A DNA stretch of 64,000 bases from Bacteroidota bacterium (GCA_022709385.1 JAKLIX010000009.1:97967-161966); one strand, 5' to 3'. Counted from the first letter of the stretch, positions 19,301 through 27,628 are shown. Numbers and translations: made by a program. The notes: generated from the sequence alone by a model not told the origin.

Positions 19301-20735
19301 CCGGAGGCCCGTTGTCGCATTGCGGCCCGACAGGCAATATATCCGCCTGCGGGGAGGGATTCACCATGATTTCCTCCACAGCGCTGCCCATGCAGCCTGA
19401 GGCCTGGTCGATATAGGTGTACTGGACTTCCCAGTTGCCCGGTCCCGTCAGTTGCGGATGGAACATGTTGTTGTCCACGCCAGGACCGCTGAAGGTGCCG
19501 CCCGGCGGGATGCCTTCCAGGGGTACCGGTGGTCCGTTATCGCATTGCGGCGGAACAGGCAAGATATCGACGAATGGCAGTGGATATACCATGATATCCT
19601 GAGAGGCCGATCCCACCATACCAAAAGGATCTGAATAAGTATATATAAGCGTATGTAAGCCCGGCCCGGCAACGGATGCATCGAAGTTCGTACCACTCAC
19701 ACCGGGACCACTATAATTACCTCCCGGTGGTAATCCACCGGTCAGCTCGTATTCTGTATCATCTTCACATTGTGACTCCAGGGGGGTATCCCAGGTAACA
19801 ACGACCTGTTCAATCACAGTGACCAGGGCCCCTCCCGGCAACTGGAAACTTGAGCAGCCCATATAATCCGTGATTGCCGTAATTGTATAAAAAGTCGTTT
19901 CGAAAGGATTCACCGCTATAAAAAAGGGATTCTGGTCAATACCGTAAAAAGTAGAAAGTTCAAACCCATTACCGGCAATCGTGAAAGTAAACGGGGCTAA
20001 ACCAGCGAGAAAGTTCACAGTCAGTAAAACCGGTGTTCCCGGAGGAACGGTAACATCCCCCCCAATAGTGGCGATTGGACTGGGATAGGGCAACAGCATG
20101 GCAGATCCCGCCATCATCGCGGTGAAAGTACCACCGGGATCAAAGGCAATAACCTGATAGATACCAGGAAGCACAATATTTTCAAACAACAGCGGACCAC
20201 CCGTTCCGGGCTGAACAATACCGGTGGGCATGCTTTCATGGTAAAGTTCGTACACCACCCCCATATCCGAACCATCAAGCATTACGGATGAAGGGAGGAT
20301 ATCTTCGGGGCAACCGATACCGCCCCCGCTGACATTATAAATATTCAGACCCTGTACAATGATGGTTGCGAACCCTTCTCCCGGACTACTGCAGCCTGTA
20401 GCATCCTGCATCAGGGGAATGGTATAGGTCGTTGTAACGGGAGGACTTACCGGAACCAGCAGGAAAGGAAACATAGATTGCAATACCTGTGTTTGGGTTC
20501 CGTCGAACAGAAAAACCGTGAAGGGAGGAATTCCTGTCATCGTGATTTCGAGGGTGGCGGCTTCTCCGGGTAAGATCACGGCATCACAACAAATAAATGC
20601 GGAACAGTCCAGTAAAAACTCTGATGGAGCAGGGGAATCTGTTTTATGAAACGGATACGCACCGGCAGGAGTGTGAAGCCAGATGAATCCTATAAGCAAG
20701 AAATTCAGCAGGGCAAAGGGTAGCTTGTTATGCAT
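16386..20735 (-). CDS. Giant T9SS surface protein with eight near-identical 75-aa repeats
   Basis: A 1449-aa exported protein with a signal peptide (LPFALLNFLLIGFIWLHTPAGA). Residues 40-390 are a set of SprB/Ig-like modules. Residues about 390-990 are eight copies of a 75-aa module (QCDNGPPV...GGTFSGPGVDNN...GPGNWEVQYTY). After one diverged copy come a carboxypeptidase-regulatory-like domain (about 1065), a dockerin-like module (about 1148-1218; ADVTGGGYVNSSDAL...GDVNGS), a cohesin-like module (about 1225-1340) and a T9SS type A sorting domain (NIPNPFTASTEI...). The repeats suggest an extended adhesive stalk, but function is inferred. A good promoter lies 59 bp upstream of the start. Confidence 0.9.
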   Translation of the reverse strand: MHNKLPFALLNFLLIGFIWLHTPAGAYPFHKTDSPAPSEFLLDCSAFICCDAVILPGEAATLEITMTGIPPFTVFLFDGTQTQVLQSMFPFLLVPVSPPVTTTYTIPLMQDATGCSSPGEGFATIIVQGLNIYNVSGGGIGCPEDILPSSVMLDGSDMGVVYELYHESMPTGIVQPGTGGPLLFENIVLPGIYQVIAFDPGGTFTAMMAGSAMLLPYPSPIATIGGDVTVPPGTPVLLTVNFLAGLAPFTFTIAGNGFELSTFYGIDQNPFFIAVNPFETTFYTITAITDYMGCSSFQLPGGALVTVIEQVVVTWDTPLESQCEDDTEYELTGGLPPGGNYSGPGVSGTNFDASVAGPGLHTLIYTYSDPFGMVGSASQDIMVYPLPFVDILPVPPQCDNGPPVPLEGIPPGGTFSGPGVDNNMFHPQLTGPGNWEVQYTYIDQASGCMGSAVEEIMVNPSPQADILPVGPQCDNGPPVPLEGIPPGGTFSGPGVDNNLFHPQLTGPGNWEVQYTYIDQASGCMGSAVEEIMVNPSPQVDILPVGPQCDNGPPVPLEGIPPGGTFSGPGVDNNLFHPQLTGPGNWEVQYTYIDQASGCMGSAVEEIMVNPSPQVDILPVGPQCDNGPPVPLEGIPPGGTFSGPGVDNNIFHPQLTGPGNWEVQYTYIDQASGCMGSAVEEIMVNPSPQVDILPVGPQCDNGPPVPLEGIPPGGTFSGPGVDNNMFHPQLTGPGNWEVQYTYIDQASGCMGSAVEEIMVNPSPQVDILPVGPQCDNGPPVQLEGIPPGGTFSGPGVDNNMFHPQLTGPGNWEVQYTYIDQASGCMGSAVEEIMVNPSPQADILPVGPQCDNGPPVQLEGIPPGGTFSGPGVDNNMFHPQLTGPGNWEVQYTYTDQASGCMGSAVEEIMVNPSPQVDILPVGSQCDNGPPVPLEGIPPGGTFSGPGVDNNMFHPQLTGPGNWEVQYTYIDQASGCMGSAVEEIMVNPSPQVSWNNPLPDQPVTSTIFELAGGMPPGGVYAGPGVTGNNFNASEAGIGLHELTYTYLDANGCSGSAVNTIQVVPAGLTGSIQGVLRYDNSILSPLTGSTVSLYQNQTEIGQETTNQDGYFLFQNLLPGPYSLTATTDKAWGGGNAVDGLLILQHFVGAQPLTGLRLLAADVTGGGYVNSSDALLIVKRFVGLSDAFPVGDWIFEEMTVNVVSDDTTDAGFNGLCFGDVNGSHTPPKIQPTVFMQQAGTWTAEGEQWSIPVWVNNSMQVNAISLILEFPSSSLRVTGIDMDASGIMVYKQHEYELRIAWYSLTPLLLNPGDLLLSVRAEPALTAMPLEETLGVVHPASLFADHNGNTIGDVRLTYPHLMMSDRQAYLGQNIPNPFTASTEIPYFLPEEGTISLKVYDVLGKDVLTLVDGKQAAGSHLVRFDRSQLSAGVYIYSMEYRCVSGSLKQTRRLVIGR
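17767..19566 (-). repeat. Eight 225-bp tandem repeats inside the 1449-aa gene
   Basis: Eight in-frame 225-bp units (75 codons) with very high DNA identity. Differences are mostly single synonymous or conservative changes (for example V/A before DILPV, P/Q before LEGI, M/L/I before FHP, one GS for GP). The unbroken repetition creates artificial long ORFs in other frames. Confidence 0.95.
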
Positions 20736-20793
20736 GGGGAAGAGGTTAATTGAAAACTACCATTTTTTTTACGAATCCAAAGAGAACAACCTA

Positions 20794-20824
20794 CAAATAT
20801 AATCATAAATGCACTTATTGTCAA
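20794..20824 (-). promoter_or_regulatory. Promoter of the 1449-aa giant gene
   Basis: TTG (20822-20824), a 20-nt spacer and a perfect TATATTTG (20794-20801) on the minus strand, the best promoter match in the window. Confidence 0.65.
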
Positions 20825-21002
20825 GCATTCGTTCAAACTTATGAAAACATTAACAAAATCCTCAGGAAAAAAGATCCATACCCTAAGCAGGTCAGATTAA
20901 GCCACAGCAATACATGCAAATATTCTTAATTTATTCAGATTCACTCCATCACGCCTTTGACATGTTTCGCTGCCTGAAATCTTCCACCTTAGCGGGAAAG
21001 GA

Positions 21003-21010
21003 TATCTTTG
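21003..21010 (+). promoter_or_regulatory. Bacteroidota -7 element of the nif3-like operon
   Basis: TATCTTTG, a perfect TAnnTTTG, 17 nt before the ATG at 21028. Transcription from it would exclude the longer reading frame beginning at 20914. No clear TTG at the -33 spacing. Confidence 0.45.
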
Positions 21011-21027
21011 CAAAAAACACCCGGATT

Positions 21028-22131
21028 ATGGAACGAATAAAGATAGCCGACATCATTGAAGCATTGGAGGCTCATGCCCCGCTGATGTTGCAGGAGTCGT
21101 ACGACAATGCAGGGCTGATATGCGGAGACCGGCAGGACACGGTAGAGAAAGTCCTGATTACCATAGATATCACAAGGGATGTGCTTGAAGAAGCGAAAAC
21201 CAGACGATGCGGATTGATCATCTCACATCATCCCCTGATATTCAAACCCCTGAAGAACCTTACCGGGATTAATGAAGTACAGCGCCTGGTGATCGATGCG
21301 ATCCGTCACCGGATTTCCCTGTATGCGGTGCACACGAACCTGGACAATGTCCATCAGGGAGTCAGTTTCGCGCTGGCTGAAAAACTGGGACTCACCCGGC
21401 TTCGGGTATTGAAGCCGGCGGAAGGCATGTTGCGGAAGCTGGTCACTTTTTGTCCGAAAGACCATGCAGAAAGGGTAAGACAAGCCATCTTTGATGCAGG
21501 TGCCGGGCACATCGGCAATTACGACTGTTGCAGTTTTAATGTCAGCGGCCAGGGCAGTTTCAGGGGCGGTGAAGGGAGCAATCCATTCACGGGTAAAGCC
21601 GGGCAATTGCATGTGGAAGATGAGATCCGGATCGAGACCATCTTTCCGGCCTGGCTTGAATCAAGCTTGCTTAGCGCAATGAAAGCAGCTCATCCTTATG
21701 AAGAAGTTGCCTATGACATCTATCCCCTGGAAAACAAACACCAGCGGGCAGGTTCAGGAATGATCGGAGCATTGAAGGAGCCGATGGAAGAAACCACATT
21801 CCTCGCGATGGTAAAAGAGACTGCAGGCTCCGGGGTAATCCGGTACACAGGCATCCGAAACAGACCTGTAAAAAAAGTCGCCGTATGCGGAGGAGCCGGG
21901 GCCTTCCTGATCCGCCAGGCCATCCAGTCCGGGGCGGACGCATACATCACCGGAGATCTCAAATACCACGACTTTTTCGAAACAGAAGGACGGCTGCTGC
22001 TGGCAGATATCGGTCATTACGAGAGCGAACAATTTGCCAAAGCGTTGATATATTCCATTATATCCCAAAAATTTCCTAATTTTGCAGCCCTTATTTCAGA
22101 TTATTCCACTAATCCGGTAAATTGTTTATAA
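21028..22131 (+). CDS. Nif3-like dinuclear metal-centre hexameric protein
   Basis: A 367-aa member of the NIF3/YbgI (DUF34) family, in the long form with an inserted PII-like domain between the two metal-binding halves. Visible motifs: QESYDNAGLICGD near residue 20, LIISHHPLIFKPLKNLT (metal-binding His pair), and YAVHTNLDNVHQGVS. In the C-terminal half VAVCGGAGAFLI, DAYITGDLKYHDFF and DIGHYESEQF supply the remaining ligands. The biochemical role is unsettled, and names such as GTP cyclohydrolase I type 2 homologue are not well supported. ATG at 21028 is preferred to 20914 because it matches the family length and lies after the promoter. It is the first gene of an operon with the zinc-ribbon protein (12 bp gap). 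Confidence 0.92.
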   Translation: MERIKIADIIEALEAHAPLMLQESYDNAGLICGDRQDTVEKVLITIDITRDVLEEAKTRRCGLIISHHPLIFKPLKNLTGINEVQRLVIDAIRHRISLYAVHTNLDNVHQGVSFALAEKLGLTRLRVLKPAEGMLRKLVTFCPKDHAERVRQAIFDAGAGHIGNYDCCSFNVSGQGSFRGGEGSNPFTGKAGQLHVEDEIRIETIFPAWLESSLLSAMKAAHPYEEVAYDIYPLENKHQRAGSGMIGALKEPMEETTFLAMVKETAGSGVIRYTGIRNRPVKKVAVCGGAGAFLIRQAIQSGADAYITGDLKYHDFFETEGRLLLADIGHYESEQFAKALIYSIISQKFPNFAALISDYSTNPVNCL

Positions 22132-22143
22132 TCAAGGTATCAC

Positions 22144-23010
22144 ATGGCAACAAGCAAGGGAAAAGCAAAAAGTTCATCATCAAAGGAGAAGATTGAAACT
22201 GTACAACCGGCCGACAGTCAGCCAAATCCGGAAACCATTGTTACGGTAACAACCGAGACAGATGATAAACCGGAAGTCCCCATTGAGAAGAAACTTATCA
22301 CCCTGTATCAGCTTCAACAAATTGACACTCAAATCGATAAAATCAGGATTATTCGGGGTGAACTTCCCCTGGAAGTCCAGGACCTGGAAGATGAGATAGC
22401 CGGTTTAAACCACAGGCTGGAAAATTTTCAGGAAGAGGTGGATGCATTTGAGAAACAGGTTGCGGAAAAACAAATCCAGATCAAGGAAAGCCAGTCGATG
22501 ATCGCACGCTATAAAGAGCAGCAGAACAATGTACGCAACAACCGTGAGTACGACTACCTTTCCAAAGAGATTGAATTTCAGGATCTTGAAATTCAACTGG
22601 CAGAAAAGCGCATCCGTGAATTTCGTCACTCCATCGAAACGCGCAAAGAATCGATGGCGGCTTCCCAGGAAGTGCTGGATGAGAAGCAGGCTGATCTTGA
22701 CATTAAGCGGGCTGAACTGAAGGACATTGTAGAAGAAACAGAAAAAGAAGAGCTCGGCCTGGTAGGTAAGTCAGACGATAACCAGAAATATATTGAAGAC
22801 CGCCTGCTCACTGCGTATAAGCGTATCCGAAAAAATGCAAGGAACGGACTGGCTGTGGTATTGGTTGAGAGAGGAGCCTGCGGTGGTTGTTTCAATAAAA
22901 TCCCGCCCCAGCACCAGTTGGAGATCAGCATGCACAAGAAAATCATCGTATGTGAATATTGCGGCCGCATTCTGGTGGACGATGCGATCGTAAAAGCTGC
23001 AAATGCCTGA
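22144..23010 (+). CDS. Coiled-coil protein with C4 zinc ribbon (COG1579-like)
   Basis: A 288-aa cytosolic protein. Residues about 50-220 form a long charged coiled coil (QIDKIRIIRGELP...). The C-terminus is a zinc ribbon with two CxxC pairs (CGGC near residue 248 and CEYC near 272). This architecture matches the C4-type zinc-ribbon family that often follows nif3-like genes. Its role is unknown, and nucleic-acid or protein binding is usually assumed. The N-terminal 40 residues are low complexity (Ser/Lys/Thr). Confidence 0.9.
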   Translation: MATSKGKAKSSSSKEKIETVQPADSQPNPETIVTVTTETDDKPEVPIEKKLITLYQLQQIDTQIDKIRIIRGELPLEVQDLEDEIAGLNHRLENFQEEVDAFEKQVAEKQIQIKESQSMIARYKEQQNNVRNNREYDYLSKEIEFQDLEIQLAEKRIREFRHSIETRKESMAASQEVLDEKQADLDIKRAELKDIVEETEKEELGLVGKSDDNQKYIEDRLLTAYKRIRKNARNGLAVVLVERGACGGCFNKIPPQHQLEISMHKKIIVCEYCGRILVDDAIVKAANA

Positions 23011-24547
23011 CAGTCCAACGGTCTGTGCAAGCCTGCTGATGCGCTCATTCAGCTTCACTTTTATTTTTCTTTTATTCTCGATCCTTTTGCCGTTCCCCTC
23101 AACCGGCTCCACTTCCTTTACTCCTAATTGCATCAAAGCCAGAGATTTGATCTTCGACTTAAAGATTCAGGCTGCCCAGGCTTACCTCCGGCAGGAAATG
23201 AAGGCAGATCCGTCCAACCTGATCATTTATTACCTGGATGACCAGGCTGAATTCATGAGCATGTTGCTGGATGAAAGCTGGAAGGATGAAAAGGCCTGGA
23301 AAAAAAGGCAGGAGGTGCGTCTCGACAGAATAGACAGAGAAAAGGAAAACTCCCCCTGGATAAACTGGTGCAAGGCCGAGATCTACCTTCACAGAGCCAT
23401 CTCACACAGTAAACGCGAACGATGGATTGAAACAGCCCGCGACCTCAACCGTGTTTACCAGCTTGCAAAAAGCAACCACCTGCGCTACCCTGATTTCCTG
23501 CCGGATAAAAAAACGCTGGCCATCCTGCAAATTTTTTTCGGATCCCTGCCTGAGAATTTTGAATGGATGAAAAAGTTGCTCGGGTTGCAGGGCGATCTGG
23601 ACCAGGGTTTGGCGACATTATGGGAACTGACTGAACAAAGCCGGCAGGGAACATGGCAGTTTTTACACGAAGAGGCATTGATCCTTCTGATATTCAGCCA
23701 TATGAGTAAAACAACAGATAAAGAAGCCATGGCCGGGTTTCACAAGCGACTTGCTCTTCTGAAGCCGGAAGTCAGGGCTGCTCATCGTCCCCTGCTCACC
23801 TATGCGCTCGCCAGCCTCTACATGAAAACTGCCAGGAATGATGATGCCATCCGCCTTTTTTCACGCATTCCCAGGCATGACGGAAGAATTAATTTCTACA
23901 TGCCTGATTATCAGTGCGGAATAGCTTATCTTCAGAAACTTGACACCACAGCTGCCAGCTTCTTTCGTTATTTTTTATCCCGGCACAAGGGGAAAAATTA
24001 TGTGAAATCTGCCTGGCAAAAGCTGGGATGGCTTGCATTGATTCAAGGGAATGAGGCAGAATATGAAAGGAAAATGAATGCCGTCAGATACCTGGGCAGG
24101 GATGCGATATTTCCTGATAAACAAGCACTTGCAGAAGCTGAAAGTAATTCTCCTCCCGATCCATTCCTGATCAGGGCCAGGCTGCTTTTCGACGGAGGCT
24201 ATTACCAAAGGGCGATGAGCAATCTGTTATCGATGACTGAACCCGATGAAAAGCATAGGTTAAGAGAGTACCTGGAGTATCATTACCGCCTGGCCAGGAT
24301 ATACCATGAAACCAATGAACAGGTGAAGGCGCAGCATCATTATCTGCTGGTAATAGAGAAAGGCAAAGAACAGCGCTGGTATTTTGCGGCCAATGCCGCG
24401 CTGATGATGGGCAAACTGGCCGAACAGAACGGCAATAAACAGAAAGCGTTAACGTATTACGAAATGATCCGCCCGATGAAATTCAAAGAATACCGTAACA
24501 GCATCCTGATGAAAGCCAGGGAGGGAATCCGGAGGCTGGGAGCTTAA
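23003..24547 (+). CDS. Secreted tetratricopeptide-repeat protein
   Basis: A 514-aa protein whose signal peptide starts at Met13 (MRSFSFTFIFLLFSILLPF), so ATG at 23039 is an alternative start. The rest is helical with degenerate TPR units: residues about 270-330 (LASLYMKTARNDDAIRLFSRI), 390-420 (RARLLFDGGYYQRAMSNLL) and 430-500 (YHYRLARIYHETNEQVKAQ and AALMMGKLAEQNGNKQKAL). It probably acts as a periplasmic or outer-membrane scaffold; no partner is evident. It overlaps the zinc-ribbon gene by 8 bp, making it the third gene of that operon. It meets the Omp28-like gene tail to tail with a 4-bp overlap and no visible terminator. Confidence 0.85.
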   Translation: MPDSPTVCASLLMRSFSFTFIFLLFSILLPFPSTGSTSFTPNCIKARDLIFDLKIQAAQAYLRQEMKADPSNLIIYYLDDQAEFMSMLLDESWKDEKAWKKRQEVRLDRIDREKENSPWINWCKAEIYLHRAISHSKRERWIETARDLNRVYQLAKSNHLRYPDFLPDKKTLAILQIFFGSLPENFEWMKKLLGLQGDLDQGLATLWELTEQSRQGTWQFLHEEALILLIFSHMSKTTDKEAMAGFHKRLALLKPEVRAAHRPLLTYALASLYMKTARNDDAIRLFSRIPRHDGRINFYMPDYQCGIAYLQKLDTTAASFFRYFLSRHKGKNYVKSAWQKLGWLALIQGNEAEYERKMNAVRYLGRDAIFPDKQALAEAESNSPPDPFLIRARLLFDGGYYQRAMSNLLSMTEPDEKHRLREYLEYHYRLARIYHETNEQVKAQHHYLLVIEKGKEQRWYFAANAALMMGKLAEQNGNKQKALTYYEMIRPMKFKEYRNSILMKAREGIRRLGA

Positions 24548-25392
24548 GGTAAGATTACCCGGGCCTGTTCAGCCTGCAGTACTTCCTGAGTGGTCTGGTC
24601 TGCAATGAAAGCCACATATGAGCAATTCCCCGCATTCCAGGCCGTATCGAGCACCATGGAAAAATTCCTGCTGATGCTGGTACCGAAACCTACCGGCCCG
24701 GTGGTCAGGGTGGCTCCGAAAGTACCGTTAAAAGAGGCCCTCAACACATGCCTGTGCACATAATTTGTGATGTATGGAGTCGGCCCGACTTCCGGATTGT
24801 TGTTGTTCTGGGCTCTGATGATACTGTCCTCTGTAAGGTAAACCACCAGTTGGAGGGGAGACAGGATATTCTCAATGACATCCGTTTTAACGGTAACGTC
24901 CAACTGACGGCTGAGCGTGTCATAGGTACCCGACAACTGCAGCCTGGCCACGGGATCGAAATCCTGGAATGAGGCCACCGCTTGTTCCCAAACCGAGGAG
25001 GCCAGGGTTACATTTCCCTGAAACCCGGAACGGTTGACCGTTGCGGAAGGATAGGCCCCCACCTTGAAATAAGCATTGAGTTCATCCCCTACTGTCGTTC
25101 TGAAATCGCTGCTGAACAAGCCAGAAGGATTGGGAACTGCGAAGTTTCCGGCATGGATGGAAATCAGGATCACCTCGGGATAATCATGAGCGATCTCATG
25201 TGCCAGCAAACTGGCTTCCGGGCAATTCGGACATTTATGCCCGGTATATTCTTCCAGCAACACCTTGCGGCCCTTGCTGACTCCGGGTGTGGTATCCCTT
25301 GCGTAAGGCTCTTCAATTTTGTCGCATGCATACAGCATCATCAATGATAGCAAGGGAAGGAAAGCTTTAATATAATTGAATTTCATGGTCAT
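24544..25392 (-). CDS. Omp28-related outer-membrane lipoprotein
   Basis: A 282-aa lipoprotein: signal peptide with a lipobox-like LMMLYAC, the Cys being the likely acylated residue. It has a thioredoxin-like domain carrying a CxxC (EEYTGHKCPNCPEA), typical of Omp28-type proteins of Bacteroidota, then a beta-sandwich C-terminal half. It is the last gene of the TlpA-DUF6029-Omp28 operon (5 bp after the DUF6029 stop). Two thiol-redox-type proteins bracketing an outer-membrane protein suggest a joint role in envelope folding or redox; this is inference. Confidence 0.85.
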   Translation of the reverse strand: MTMKFNYIKAFLPLLSLMMLYACDKIEEPYARDTTPGVSKGRKVLLEEYTGHKCPNCPEASLLAHEIAHDYPEVILISIHAGNFAVPNPSGLFSSDFRTTVGDELNAYFKVGAYPSATVNRSGFQGNVTLASSVWEQAVASFQDFDPVARLQLSGTYDTLSRQLDVTVKTDVIENILSPLQLVVYLTEDSIIRAQNNNNPEVGPTPYITNYVHRHVLRASFNGTFGATLTTGPVGFGTSISRNFSMVLDTAWNAGNCSYVAFIADQTTQEVLQAEQARVILP

Positions 25393-25397
25393 CAGAA

Positions 25398-27062
25398 TTA
25401 GAAAGTGCTTGTAATACTAATTTGCAGGCCATTGGAAGCAGGGACTGCACGACAGACACCGCCGACACAGAGGATCCCCTCGCGCTGACGGCCCCATGCG
25501 AGGCTGATCCGGTTCGGGCCTTTGGTATATCCCAGTGAACCAAGATAATAGTGGTAGCGCTGATCACTTTGTTCATTTCCGTAATTATACTGATCCATCA
25601 CAGAAATGAACCAACGGGGTGCGATGGTGTATTCCAGCAGCAGCTGAACCCACTCACCCTTATCCTGCCGCGTGAGCATCTGCTGGAGCTCGGCCCTCAG
25701 GGCATGCTTTTCCGTGATTTTATATGTGAGGTCGGCGATGCCGATATTGGCATAAACCATGGGGCTTCCGGGATGGCCCTCGATCACATCCTGGTTGTAG
25801 GCCAGGTTGAGGTAATTCAGGATCAGCTTCCAGCTCTTACTGATCTTACGCGTAATCTCTATGTTGAAATCAGAAAAATACACCTCATCACCGAATTTAA
25901 AGAAATCGCTCCGGTAACCCAGTGTACCTCTTTTGAACAAGGCTGTTGTTTCATCTATTGCTTTGAATTCAATAGCATTCACCCTGGAATAGCTGGCAGA
26001 AACCTGGGTACCGTACTTGCCTCCCAGGGCAGTATTCTTGCGGAAAATATAGTCGATTTCAGCGAAATACCCGATCTCCCCTTTTGGCTGGGTGGAATAG
26101 GGATAAAAGGCTGCCAGGGCATAGGTGTGCTGGCGTGTAAGAGAAGGGAGATAGCTGATGGTCAGGGGATTGCCAGTTACATTGCGGTCGCTCCGAAAGT
26201 GCATATTATCGATCCTTTTACCGGCAAGGATGATCCCCAGTCCCTTGCGTGAGTATGATCCGGTCAGAAAAAGGGCTTCGCCCGGTTTATAGATGTAGTT
26301 GTTGAGCACACTGGGATCATTCATTTTGTATGCATATTCTCCATTCACATGAAAGGCTCCCCTGACCACCTCCAGCCTGCCGGCCATGGCGGCCACATTT
26401 TCAGGCAGTTTATATTTAAATGTCGGGTCATCTTTCTGAAACCGGCTCACTGCACTTCCTCCGAGCGTAATTTTCGTTTTCCAGTTTTCCATCTTCGGGA
26501 AGGCATCGTTCAGGTGAAACTCGGCATCCACACCCCTGATGATACCATCGCCCTTATTCCAGTAATAACGCTGATTCCCGACAAGTCCCTTAAAAACGAT
26601 TCCCTTCCAGGGTTCAAACTTCACCCGGACCCCGTCGATGCTGTTGTCGATCCCAAGGGTTTTCTCCTCATAGGCGCGAAAGATTAAACCATTACCGAAC
26701 TGATCGTAGAAATTCCCGACGGTGATTTCAAACTCACCCTGCCGGTATGAGGCGAAACGGTATGGGATTCCATTGCCTTCATATTCCTTGTCGAACCCCA
26801 GCATCGGATTCAGATAAGCTTCATAACGGACCCCGGCTGAAAAATTCCCGTTGGTATAAATCAGGTTGGTATAGGCGTTCATCATAAACTGTTCATTAAC
26901 TTCCGGGGCATTGATGGCTGAATCTTCCGTATAGTACTGTGCATTCAGTTCAAAATTGCCGTGGATCTGACCACCGGGAAGCTGCTGGGCTGAGACTTGC
27001 AGGCAGGCAGCCAGCAAAAGCCAGGAAAGCGGAAAATAAATTTTCTTCATAGGGAGGATCAT
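25398..27062 (-). CDS. DUF6029-like outer-membrane beta-barrel protein
   Basis: A 554-aa protein with a signal peptide (the better start may be ATG at 27050, MKKIYFPLSWLLLAACLQVSAQ). The rest is almost wholly alternating amphipathic strands rich in Tyr/Phe, consistent with a beta-barrel (NGFELNAQYYT-like strands, GEFEITVGNFYDQFGNGLIFR). It ends in an aromatic residue (ITSTF), a usual outer-membrane signature. It resembles the DUF6029 family found beside Omp28 genes in Bacteroidota. Function unknown. It begins 14 bp after the TlpA-like gene and is followed by the Omp28 gene after 5 bp. Confidence 0.8.
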   Translation of the reverse strand: MILPMKKIYFPLSWLLLAACLQVSAQQLPGGQIHGNFELNAQYYTEDSAINAPEVNEQFMMNAYTNLIYTNGNFSAGVRYEAYLNPMLGFDKEYEGNGIPYRFASYRQGEFEITVGNFYDQFGNGLIFRAYEEKTLGIDNSIDGVRVKFEPWKGIVFKGLVGNQRYYWNKGDGIIRGVDAEFHLNDAFPKMENWKTKITLGGSAVSRFQKDDPTFKYKLPENVAAMAGRLEVVRGAFHVNGEYAYKMNDPSVLNNYIYKPGEALFLTGSYSRKGLGIILAGKRIDNMHFRSDRNVTGNPLTISYLPSLTRQHTYALAAFYPYSTQPKGEIGYFAEIDYIFRKNTALGGKYGTQVSASYSRVNAIEFKAIDETTALFKRGTLGYRSDFFKFGDEVYFSDFNIEITRKISKSWKLILNYLNLAYNQDVIEGHPGSPMVYANIGIADLTYKITEKHALRAELQQMLTRQDKGEWVQLLLEYTIAPRWFISVMDQYNYGNEQSDQRYHYYLGSLGYTKGPNRISLAWGRQREGILCVGGVCRAVPASNGLQISITSTF

Positions 27063-27076
27063 TGGGACTTGAACGT

Positions 27077-27601
27077 TCAGTGTGCGTCGAGCGATTCGCC
27101 CCTGTTAAGTTTTCTTACGAGTTCTATCAACTCCAGTTCAGAACCTTCGGAGAATGAAGCATGCTGCCATACCACATTCCCGTTCCCATCCAGCAGGAAG
27201 GTGTGAGGGATTACCGTGATATTCATGGCCCTTTTAAAGTCTCCATTGGGATCGAGCAACACTTCGTACTCCCAGCCCTTCCCTTCCACCATGGGTTTGA
27301 CCCTGGCAGAGGACCTGGCATCATCGATGGAAACGGCAAACAGTTTCACCCCGGTTTCTTCCACCCATTCATCATACACATCTGCTATCGTGGTCAGTTC
27401 TTTGATACAGGGTTTACACCACAGGGCCCAGAAAGAGATAATCATGGGTTTGCCCTTGTTTGAAAGCGTTGCGGTGTTGATATTTTCCCCGTTCAGGTTT
27501 TTGATGGTAACTGACGGGAGACCAGCCGCCTTGTGCTGGTCTTCCTGTGCCGGAAGCAGCAGCGGTAAGCCCAGGATGATGGTGAGGATAAAATTCTTCA
27601 T
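27077..27601 (-). CDS. TlpA/ResA-like thiol-disulfide oxidoreductase
   Basis: A 174-aa exported thioredoxin-fold protein: signal peptide (FILTIILGLPLLLPAQ), redox motif WCKPC in ISFWALWCKPCIKEL, and the cis-proline segment VIPHTFLLDGNGNVV. It probably acts in the periplasm to reduce or isomerise disulfides. It is the first gene of an operon with the DUF6029 barrel and Omp28-like lipoprotein. A perfect TAAATTTG element lies 20 bp upstream. Confidence 0.9.
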   Translation of the reverse strand: MKNFILTIILGLPLLLPAQEDQHKAAGLPSVTIKNLNGENINTATLSNKGKPMIISFWALWCKPCIKELTTIADVYDEWVEETGVKLFAVSIDDARSSARVKPMVEGKGWEYEVLLDPNGDFKRAMNITVIPHTFLLDGNGNVVWQHASFSEGSELELIELVRKLNRGESLDAH

Positions 27602-27620
27602 TTCAATGAAAATTAGGGTG

Positions 27621-27628
27621 CAAATTTA
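27621..27628 (-). promoter_or_regulatory. -7 element of the TlpA-DUF6029-Omp28 operon
   Basis: TAAATTTG on the minus strand, 19 nt before the ATG. No TTG at the expected distance. Confidence 0.4.

Noticed and set aside
17767..19566. Regular direct repeats that could suggest a CRISPR array
   Set aside because: Units are 225 bp, contiguous, in frame and without unique spacers.
17767..19602. Many long ORFs on both strands in other frames (74-217 aa, His/Gly/Arg-rich on the minus strand)
   Set aside because: They recur every 225 bp because the underlying repeat has no stops in those frames; the 1449-aa frame explains the region.
20914..21027. 38-residue N-terminal extension of the Nif3-like protein
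   Set aside because: It lies upstream of a perfect -7 promoter element and exceeds the family length.
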